Shown one piece after another: positions 7,361 through 14,900 of a stretch of DNA of 18,391 nt. Origin of the DNA: Methanobacteriota archaeon. Lineage in GTDB: Archaea > Thermoplasmatota > Poseidoniia > Poseidoniales > Thalassarchaeaceae. The position numbers and the translations under genes are program-made. Under the pieces are notes generated by a model, which ran no database searches, had not been told where the DNA came from, and saw nothing but the letters and a program-made list of their open reading frames with translations. The stretch's first letter is position 1, and the number at the start of each line of letters is the position of its first letter. Where the stretch lies: contig PBPH01000009.1 of NCBI GenBank assembly GCA_002725475.1, forward strand, positions 1 through 18,391, given 5' to 3'.

Positions 7361-8077
7361 GTGGAACAATCACCAACCCCCTCTAGAGTTGCTAGGAATG
7401 CAACAATAGTCTCACTTTTTCTCGTTCTTGTAATGTTTTCATCTCTGTTTGCTAGCCTTCCAGAAAATTATAGACAGAGTGAACTTCTAGAAGAATCTAC
7501 AATTTTCCATACCGATGACATTCCAGTCAAACTATACAACATTTACATCGATAAAAGAAATTCCACTGCTGGCGGTGATGGATACCTTACAACAAAGACT
7601 CCAAATGGGGATCAGAGCAATGAATCTGCCCTAACTGAAACTCTTGAATTTAGAACTAGAAATCTGCTAAGCGACATGCCAGTAGGCGGCAGGCAGGCAT
7701 CAGGCGGCGGAGGAGATAATTGGGAAATTCCAGTTTCAATATATCTTAGAGCTACTGCAGGCAGTCAAGGAAATACTGCAACATACACATTCACTTTGAG
7801 AATTGAGGACGAAAGTGGAAGTTCGGAAACCATTTCTACTGCTCAGAAGGAACAAAGTGCCTGTTCAGATCTTTTTGGATGTGGTTGGAATCAAGAAATT
7901 GTAAGGATGGAATGGATTGGAGCGCAATACAAAACAATTCCAAGTGGAGGCGCTCTAACTTTGTCAATTTCTGCTGAATCTACTTGTGAGGGTCAGAGTA
8001 GTAACCCATTCGGGGGGGGGGTTGTGATGCCGAGGTTATGTGGGGCGACCCCGATGACTCGGATGATTATTCAATGA
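7361..8077 (+). CDS. Surface protein, N-terminal part (frame broken at a G10 run)
   Basis: No known function recognised. This 238-codon frame begins with a GTG; there is no other start codon back to the in-frame stop at 7310. It has a hydrophobic segment at residues 14-32 (VSLFLVLVMFSSLFASL) that acts as a signal peptide or anchor. What follows is a Gly/Ser/Thr-rich, beta-rich exported region with a stretch like a jelly-roll or Ig strand pattern. At codon 218 it enters a run of ten G (8012-8021) and then reads only about 18 residues of unrelated sequence to a stop at 8075-8077. The correct continuation is the overlapping frame that follows. Restoring the frame (G count 8 or 11, or a -1 ribosomal slip) gives one protein of about 994 residues. 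The real product is therefore probably the fusion, not this short form. Confidence 0.75.
   Translation: MEQSPTPSRVARNATIVSLFLVLVMFSSLFASLPENYRQSELLEESTIFHTDDIPVKLYNIYIDKRNSTAGGDGYLTTKTPNGDQSNESALTETLEFRTRNLLSDMPVGGRQASGGGGDNWEIPVSIYLRATAGSQGNTATYTFTLRIEDESGSSETISTAQKEQSACSDLFGCGWNQEIVRMEWIGAQYKTIPSGGALTLSISAESTCEGQSSNPFGGGVVMPRLCGATPMTRMIIQ
8012..8021 (+). repeat. Ten-G homopolymer at the frameshift point
   Basis: An uninterrupted run of 10 G. Upstream codons are in frame 2 and the long downstream frame is in frame 1. The downstream frame stays open back into the run, reading Gly-Cys-Asp-Ala-Glu-Val before the Met at 8038, so the break lies at the run itself. Eight or eleven G would join the frames. 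It may be a sequencing or assembly error, a variable tract, or a slippery site. Confidence 0.85.
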
Positions 8078-10347
8078 TGGAATTTTGGTCTAATGCAGCA
8101 TCAGGTAGTGAAGTTAAAATTTTCACCGAGGGGGCGCTTTGGACTGATCCAGAAACATTGGAATGGTACCCAAATGCTTTGTCTGACGATTGTCAAAATG
8201 CCTGCAGGTCAATGGAATTCAAGATTAATGTAATCAATGCTTTGGGTAGAGAAGATATCACTCAAGTAAGTGTTCAGTTGAGGGCTCCAGATGGAACTTA
8301 TCCTGTGGATCACACATTCAATAATGCTGAATTAAGTACGGATGACGGAGGCTTGGTTGGTAGTTTTGTTTGGTCTTATCCATCAGGTATTCAATCTGGT
8401 GTGTATGCACTTACTCTTTCTGTACTTGATGTGCAAGGCCCAAATCCATTTGTATTTGAACATGAAGATGTTATAGTTGAGAGATATGGAGTAGATGTGC
8501 GTAATGCAATGGGTAGAAACACTGAATATATCGCCCCAGGCCAAACTACTCCAATTAGTCTAGTATTACGACATATAGGTGATGACGGGTCATCAATAGA
8601 TGTAGAATTAGCTGTCCAGACTAGCCTTGATTCTAGTTGGTTGGCACAATTTGACCGCCCCGAAGGATATACACTTTCTGATGGGGGTAGTGAAGTAACT
8701 GCGATACTTACATTACAGGCACCATCTGAATTAGATAACTCCCCACCTAGGTTAGATATCTCAGTGAGAGCGTACAACTCAAGTGGGGCAGAAGTAGCTT
8801 ATACTACAATTCAGATTGAACTACAGAAGATTGGAGTATATGCGCCACCTATGCTTTCACTTTGGGATACAGAACAGGAGAATCAGATTTTTAACTCAAC
8901 AATCGAACTTGAAAATCCAGAAGTTTTCGACCAAACAATACCACAGTTCGTTGATGATTTGAGCCCACCTACTCCATTTTTTATTGAATTATTTAACACC
9001 GGATTTGATTCAGATTCATTCCGCTTTGAAGTTACTCAGAAACCTAGGGGCACAGTATTCTACTTCACAGACAATCAAACAGGACAAATCATTAATCAAG
9101 ATACTTCAGATGGTTTGTGGCATACTCCAACTCTCCCTCGCCATTCGACATTCACGTTGGCAATGTACATCAATCCCTCTTCTGAGCCAGATGATCCGGA
9201 TTATGGTTTGATGGAAGTTGAATTCTCTTCTGCGGGGAACTCAACCCTATCTGCAATTGTTCAATTTACTCCACATAGAACAAATGGTATGCAAGCAGTA
9301 GTTGAATTCGATTGTGATGGCGCAGGAAATGGTCTTGGCCATATAGAATATAAGAATTGTATTAACGATGATACAGATGAATACATAGATGTTAGAATGA
9401 GAATTAAAGCAACTCAAACTTCCGGTGATCAAACGCTTGATAGTTGGAGAATAGTAAACCCTGGTGATTACGAAAGAAACGCTGAGGCTGAAGATGGTAG
9501 ATACACTCTTTGGGACTATTTCATTACGGATTTGAATAATGACCCAATGCCACTATTCCAAACAACCTCAGGGGAATCTGTGGAGTTTTGGCTAGAAATC
9601 CACTTAACAAATCAGGTTTTGGCTGACAACCATACAATTTTCCTAAGGATTGAAGACGCAGACGATAATGACCCTGATTCTCAGCGCTTCTTCGACTTAC
9701 CCATCAGTATTGAAGTTGGAGAAGGTGATCCTGAATTGAAGATAGTTCAGGTGTCTGCAAATCAGCCAATGATTCCTGGGGATACTACAGATTATACAAT
9801 GAGATTGAAGAATGAAGGTAATACTGACATGCAGGTGGTATTGAGCGCCACTTCCCCGGATGGCTGGACAGCAATAGCACAAAATCCTGATACTCAATCA
9901 TCTCTCGTTTTAGTTCCTGCATTTGATGAAATCACATTTACTCTTCAGGTCACTTCGGCAGCAGATGCAAGGCATGGTGACTTCCACACAATTACCGTTA
10001 CTGGTAAGCCACAATCATTTACAACAGGTTTCTCTGATACATTCAATACCGAAAGTGATGTTGATATAAGGGTTGAAATTAATGATCCAGTCACTAGGAT
10101 TACAAATGAATTGAGTAACATGAGAGCATCAACGATGATGATGCTAGCAGGTTTTGTTATCCTAATTGTTGCAGCAATCGCCGGTCGCCGAAGAAACGCG
10201 GATCAATGGGATGAAGAAGAAGATGAATTTGAGGATGATTATGAAGATGAGTTTGATCTTCCCGAAGCTGTCAAAGACTCAGATTCAGATGAAGAAGAAT
10301 TTGATGAAGATGAAGATTTTCTAGATGAAATTGAATTAGTAGATTGA
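8038..10347 (+). CDS. Surface protein, C-terminal part: NEW3/Ig-like modules, membrane anchor, acidic tail
   Basis: Continuation of the preceding frame. The ATG at 8038 is not preceded by a ribosome binding site and is probably an internal Met. The 769 residues are extracellular beta-rich modules of the alpha-galactosidase NEW3/CARDB style. One is near residues 151-245 (APGQTTPISLVLRHIGDDGS) and a clearer one near 567-655 (PGDTTDYTMRLKNEGNTD, then SPDGW). Between them lies a region with several Asn-x-Ser/Thr sequons and Cys pairs. A single membrane helix at about 697-716 (MMMLAGFVILIVAAIAG) is followed by RRR and then about 50 residues that are mostly Asp and Glu. Topology: N-terminus exported, C-terminal acidic tail in the cytoplasm, that is, a type I surface protein. 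Function unknown; ligand binding or an envelope structural role is only a guess. Confidence 0.8.
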   Translation: MWGDPDDSDDYSMMEFWSNAASGSEVKIFTEGALWTDPETLEWYPNALSDDCQNACRSMEFKINVINALGREDITQVSVQLRAPDGTYPVDHTFNNAELSTDDGGLVGSFVWSYPSGIQSGVYALTLSVLDVQGPNPFVFEHEDVIVERYGVDVRNAMGRNTEYIAPGQTTPISLVLRHIGDDGSSIDVELAVQTSLDSSWLAQFDRPEGYTLSDGGSEVTAILTLQAPSELDNSPPRLDISVRAYNSSGAEVAYTTIQIELQKIGVYAPPMLSLWDTEQENQIFNSTIELENPEVFDQTIPQFVDDLSPPTPFFIELFNTGFDSDSFRFEVTQKPRGTVFYFTDNQTGQIINQDTSDGLWHTPTLPRHSTFTLAMYINPSSEPDDPDYGLMEVEFSSAGNSTLSAIVQFTPHRTNGMQAVVEFDCDGAGNGLGHIEYKNCINDDTDEYIDVRMRIKATQTSGDQTLDSWRIVNPGDYERNAEAEDGRYTLWDYFITDLNNDPMPLFQTTSGESVEFWLEIHLTNQVLADNHTIFLRIEDADDNDPDSQRFFDLPISIEVGEGDPELKIVQVSANQPMIPGDTTDYTMRLKNEGNTDMQVVLSATSPDGWTAIAQNPDTQSSLVLVPAFDEITFTLQVTSAADARHGDFHTITVTGKPQSFTTGFSDTFNTESDVDIRVEINDPVTRITNELSNMRASTMMMLAGFVILIVAAIAGRRRNADQWDEEEDEFEDDYEDEFDLPEAVKDSDSDEEEFDEDEDFLDEIELVD

Positions 10348-10380
10348 TTTATTTTAGATTAATTTTCTCATTTATTCCAA
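10348..10380 (+). terminator. T-rich archaeal terminator candidate after the surface protein
   Basis: Clusters of T directly after the stop (TTTATTTTAGATTAATTTTCTCATTTATT) without a preceding hairpin, the pattern used by archaeal RNA polymerase. Modest support. Confidence 0.4.
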
Positions 10381-10386
10381 TTAAGA

Positions 10387-10397
10387 GGTTTAAAAAC
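10387..10397 (+). promoter_or_regulatory. TATA box candidate for the Regnase-like gene
   Basis: GGTTTAAAAAC is a good archaeal TATA match. A start site near 10418-10420 would leave a leader of about 100 bases before the TTG at 10523, unusually long for a genome where other leaders look short. Confidence 0.45.
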
Positions 10398-10497
10398 AGA
10401 TGGCCATCGCATCCATACTAGGCATGAGCCGGACCCATTGATGTTGGTGGCGGATCTTTTCAGACTTCCATGTTGCTTCGATGATGTTTAGGCATCT

Positions 10498-10520
10498 AGC
10501 CAACCCCGGGAGGGGCTGCT
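10498..10520 (+). promoter_or_regulatory. Leader hairpin enclosing the ribosome binding site
   Basis: CCCC (10504-10507) can pair with GGGG (10512-10515) around the loop GGGA. AGC (10498-10500) can pair with GCT (10518-10520) outside. The ribosome binding site GGGAGGGG lies in the loop and 3' arm, 7 bases before the TTG start, so folding would hide it. Pairing is seen in the sequence; a regulatory effect is inferred. Confidence 0.4.
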
Positions 10521-10522
10521 AA

Positions 10523-11773
10523 TTGGCACAAAAAGAGGACGAGACGAGAGTATTGATAGTGATTGACGGCCCAAACGTGGGAATGAGTCATTCTGCAAAT
10601 AAGTGGCCAGCGTCTGCTAAAGGGATTGCTGCATCAGTATTACATTATGCAAATTTGGGATATGATGTTCATGCATTCGTCCCTCGTCATTTTCTAAATG
10701 ATAATGCAGGTAAGAGGGGCGTAGATAATCCATCAATAATTCGTAAATTGAGAGATGATGGTTTGGTTGCCTCTGTACCATCCCAAGATCATGATGACGA
10801 TTATTGGTTGCAGTTTGCTTGGCAGAAAGACGCTTATGTAGTTACCAATGATAGGATGAAAGACCATGTGGAGAAATATCCAGGAGATGATGAAGAAGCA
10901 TTTTTCAAATGGCGTGATAAAAGGGTTATTTCTTACACCTTTGTTGGAGATGATTTCTTTGCAAATCCTACATTCGAACTTCCAGAACCTCCAAAGAATG
11001 TAAAAGGCGATGCTGGAAAAAATAAATTAGAAACGAATGACAAATCAAACAAAACTTCGGTTCCAGTTAAGAAAAAGAAAGGAAAAATTAGTGAAGCCAA
11101 GTCTAATAACAAATTTTCATCTAAAAGATGCAGATTTGTTTTTAGGGAAGTAGTCCGAAATCGGTTATCAAAGGGGCCGGTAAATTGTGGCATGCTTGCA
11201 TCTGAAATTACTAAATTAGTTGGCAACAAATTATCTCACGATTTTTCTAATAGGAAAGCCTTGATGGAGGCAATGAATATCCGAAAGAATCGACCTTTTC
11301 ACGAGCAATTGAAAGAGTTGATGGGAAATGAGTTGGATGTTGAACTCGTAAATGGGCAACCGATTAACGTGAGGCTAACTAAGAATAGAAAGCAAAAGAC
11401 CAGAATCCCTCTTAACAAATTCAAGAATGCATTAGGCGAAAATGACTTAGATAAATTAAGAGTTTCAGCACACGAATTACCAAAAATCGTAGCTGATAGT
11501 TTGCCATTTTTTGCTGAATTAGAATACCCTGCAAATTATGCTGAAGTAGGTCACCGGTTCAAAGATAAATATGACAAAAAAATCAACGCAGTTTTCACAA
11601 ATATGGACAATTTAGTAAAATTCATGAACTTTCGTTTTGAAATTCCATATGATGATATTGTTAGGGATGATTTCATGATTACTCGTTCAAATAAAGCCTC
11701 GAAGTCTGAAAAATTAATGCGTGAAAAGAAGGGGATATTGAAAAGAATATTTTCAATGATTTTTGGTGATTAA
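10523..11773 (+). CDS. Zc3h12a/Regnase-like NYN-domain ribonuclease with basic C-terminal half
   Basis: Predicted metal-dependent RNA endonuclease of the PIN/NYN superfamily. Residues 8-150 follow the animal Regnase-1 (Zc3h12a) domain pattern block by block. VIDGPNVGMSH has the first metal-binding Asp (D15); next come YDVHAFVPRHF and the acidic motif DDDYW (D92, D93). TNDRMKDH (D110, D114) and RVISYTFVGDDFF complete the pattern, so all four acidic positions of an active PIN site are present. No CCCH zinc finger follows. Instead there is a Lys-rich linker (about 158-200) and a basic helical half with two stretches (about 205-290 and 315-395) that might be winged-helix or LOTUS-like RNA-binding modules; I am unsure of this. 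The start is TTG with an excellent GGAGGGG site 7 bases upstream. Monocistronic, with its own promoter and terminator. Target RNA unknown; mRNA decay or defence are possibilities only. Confidence 0.82.
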   Translation: MAQKEDETRVLIVIDGPNVGMSHSANKWPASAKGIAASVLHYANLGYDVHAFVPRHFLNDNAGKRGVDNPSIIRKLRDDGLVASVPSQDHDDDYWLQFAWQKDAYVVTNDRMKDHVEKYPGDDEEAFFKWRDKRVISYTFVGDDFFANPTFELPEPPKNVKGDAGKNKLETNDKSNKTSVPVKKKKGKISEAKSNNKFSSKRCRFVFREVVRNRLSKGPVNCGMLASEITKLVGNKLSHDFSNRKALMEAMNIRKNRPFHEQLKELMGNELDVELVNGQPINVRLTKNRKQKTRIPLNKFKNALGENDLDKLRVSAHELPKIVADSLPFFAELEYPANYAEVGHRFKDKYDKKINAVFTNMDNLVKFMNFRFEIPYDDIVRDDFMITRSNKASKSEKLMREKKGILKRIFSMIFGD

Positions 11774-11785
11774 AGAGTACTAAAA

Positions 11786-11806
11786 TATTTTTTTATTTTA
11801 TTTTTC
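11786..11806 (+). terminator. Poly-T terminator after the Regnase-like gene
   Basis: A strongly T-rich run (TATTTTTTTATTTTATTTTT) begins about 14 bases after the stop codon, without a hairpin. Typical of intrinsic archaeal termination. Confidence 0.6.
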
Positions 11807-11810
11807 AATC

Positions 11811-11820
11811 ATTTATATCT
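11811..11820 (+). promoter_or_regulatory. TATA box candidate for the giant surface protein
   Basis: ATTTATATCT is a close archaeal TATA match. Transcription would begin near 11840, leaving a leader of about 125 bases if translation starts at 11967, or about 70 if it starts at 11913. Confidence 0.45.
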
Positions 11821-11966
11821 AATGTTCTTCTTCTTATTCCCCTCGCGCGTGTACGAACTGTGCTCCAACTGTATTAAGAATCAACGGATACGGTTAGTAT
11901 ATGGGTTGAGACATGGTGATGCAAGGTCATTTGAATATCAATGCGGTTTTAAGGCTTCAAAAAAAG

Positions 11967-14900
11967 ATGAGAACGAAGGCAATTTTTCTAGTTACAATCA
12001 TGCTGATAACTAGTATAGCTGCGCTCGAATTTGCTGCATGGGAGGCAGAAGCTTCTACTGACCAAGATGGCGATGGACTTACTTGCGGAACAGAGTTCCT
12101 TCTTCAAACTCAGTGCCAAGATTGGGATTCCGATAATGATGGTTTGCCTGATGGATGGGAATGGAAGTATGGTTTGGACCCTAATGATGGTTCATCTTTG
12201 ACAGTGAATGGTGCATCAGGCGACCAAGATGGCGATTCTATGTCTAATATGCAAGAATATTCTTACCTGACCCCAATATTTTGGGATGATCCTGCAACAC
12301 CAAATGTATTGGATAATGGTGTATGGTGGAATGGCACTGTGCCGGTTAGGAACTGGAATGAAGAGGGTGCAATGCAGGTCAATCAACCAGCTTGCGGTTC
12401 TACTGGAAGTGATGGAAACGGTTCAAATGTAATTCTCTGTGATGAAGACCCGCTTGGTGACATTTGTAACGATGGCATAGATAATGACCGAGATGGCGTT
12501 GTTGATAATGCAGATCCGGATAAAGACGGTGATCAGGTATGCGGTTCGAACGATGACGATGGAGACGGCATTTCTGATGAGGACCCTGATGGATGGGATA
12601 CTGATGGAGATGGATTGCCTGATGGATGGGAAGTGGCGAATGGCCTCAATGCAACAAACCCCACAGGGATTGATGGTATGATGGGTGACCCAGACGGCGA
12701 TGGATTAGTGAATGTACAGGAATATGTAAATCCATCATGGACCACTATGTCTAACGGTGCCCCGTACTTTATGTCCGGAAACCCCCAAACTCAACAGACA
12801 ACTGAAAATGTAAATCCTTGTAATCCATTGATGGGTTGTCTAAGCCAGACTGCTTCAGTAGATCAGGATACAGATACAGACCCTTGGGATAACGACACAG
12901 ATAACGATGGATTAGAAGATGGTTGGGAAGCATTGAATATTCTAACTGACCCAACTTCTGATGATACTGATGGCGATGGAATCCTTGATGGTATAGAAGC
13001 TAATTTCTCTGCTTATGGCGACCCTCCATTGAATAGTGACCCCAGGAACAACAACACTGATGGGGATCAATTCGATGATGGGGATGAAGACAAAAATGGA
13101 GACGGAGTTGTTGGTGCTAATGAGACAGATCCAACCCGTCAAGAAGACTCTGGTGATTTCGATAATGACGGGATTGATAATTGGCTAGAAAATCTATCCT
13201 GTACTTCTTGGGATGTATATGACACCGATTCAGGCGGTGTGGGTGATGGGGATGAAATGAATTTAACTCATTCAACCGACCCTTGTCTTTCAATGGTTAA
13301 TTTCAACACAACCCTTGATACATCAACTGAACCAACCGGATACAATGCAGGACTTCAGAGACTTTACCTTACAAATGCATCAGGTTTCAACCCCTCTCCC
13401 TTTGATTGGAGAACCCAATCTGGCGCTGTTGGTTATTACAATGATTCCAATGGTGCATTAACCTCTTTCACATACACAGACATTTCCAATAATATTCTTC
13501 TTGGAGTAACAGTTCCACCTCCTGTAAATACAGTAGAAGTGATTTCTAACAATGGTAGTTGGTGTCATTCCGATGGCCATTCTTATTGTGATGATGATTA
13601 CCAAGATACCGATGGTGACGGACTTGCTAATTGGGAAGAGACATTATCGATTTGGGGTTGGTTTTCTCTTGAGACTCTTTGGGATTCTGATGGTGATGGG
13701 CAAAGTGATTTAGATGAGATTTTGAATTTCACTGATCCGATGGAACCATGTGATAATACTCTTGATACAGATGGCGATTTGCTAAATGATTACTTTGAGA
13801 ATAATACCGGATGTGACCTATCCTATATTCCTGGCATGGGTGTAGGAAATGGTTCTACAGATACTTACGTAACAGATTATCTTGATACCGACACCGACAA
13901 TGGTGGAGTTTTTGATTCACAGGAATATTTGGATGGAACTAACCCACAAAATGATCCGACTGATGATATGAATCCTGCTGATACAGATGGGGACGGAATT
14001 CCTGATTTAATTGAGAACCAAACTGGTACTGATTGGCGCAATCCGGATACAGATGGCGGCGGTATGACTGATTACGAAGAGTGCCCACCAATGTATTGGC
14101 AAGATTGTTCTCTAAGTCCTCAAAATCCATGGGACCCTACTGACGACATCAATCCTAACAATGTCATCTTCTTTGCAAATAATACCACTAGCACTGGCAT
14201 TGGAGTTGATACAGAACAAATTCATCGTTGGAGCGTAAGAACATATGATTACTATACTGGTGCTAGTTATGGAATTAATACCTCTTTGGTATCCCTGCAC
14301 CAACTTTCTCCTTCCGAACAAATTACCTATCAGTTGCCCAATAATTCATATTGGAACTCTACCGAAACTTGGGATATTTCTTACATACAGCCGATAATGC
14401 CTGGTAGCGATTTACCTCAGCCAGCTTACACAACTGAGTATATGATGTGGGCTGAGTCAATGGCTGAACTAAATATGACAAATCATACTGGTGACATAGT
14501 AATTTCAGCAGGTTCTGTTATGGCTATGATGGTTGCTGCGCCAGAAGTTTTCTACACTGATGCAGAGTTACAAGGGGCAATACCTTTCCCGTCTCCTTAC
14601 GCAACTGATGTTCCGGATTATTTCATGGATAATACTGCAGCAGAATCATCAGTTAGGGACATAACTTTTGGAGTCATTTCTGATGCTTCTGCTACAACAG
14701 CATGGGATAAGATTGAGGCCATAAGGAAATATCTTGCAGAGGAGGATACTAATACAACAGATATCGATTTCAAGTTGAACTTTGACGGTTCTGGAGTACC
14801 TATGATAGAAGATGCAGTTAGATTTATTTTAGATGATGCCAGAGAGGGTTCTTGTGCTGAATATGTTACAATATTCACTACAATGGCAAGAATTGCTGGT

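Noticed and set aside
8038..8080. ATG at 8038 as the start of an independent second gene
   Set aside because: No ribosome binding site or promoter; the frame stays open back to the G run with sensible residues, and the upstream product lacks an end of its own. Better explained as one gene with a broken frame.
10475..10490. C/D-box small RNA in the leader of the Regnase-like gene (ATGATGT resembling a C box)
   Set aside because: The last base departs from the C-box consensus, and no CTGA D box was found at a suitable distance.
11822..12013. Open frame of 63 codons just after the TATA candidate
   Set aside because: Overlaps the start of the giant gene in another frame, has no ribosome binding site, and its translation shows no recognisable domain. 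A small leader peptide cannot be fully excluded.
12054..14155. Recurring GATGGCGATGGA units as a CRISPR-like or satellite array
   Set aside because: Units vary in sequence and spacing, keep the reading frame and encode Asp-rich calcium-binding loops; they are protein repeats.
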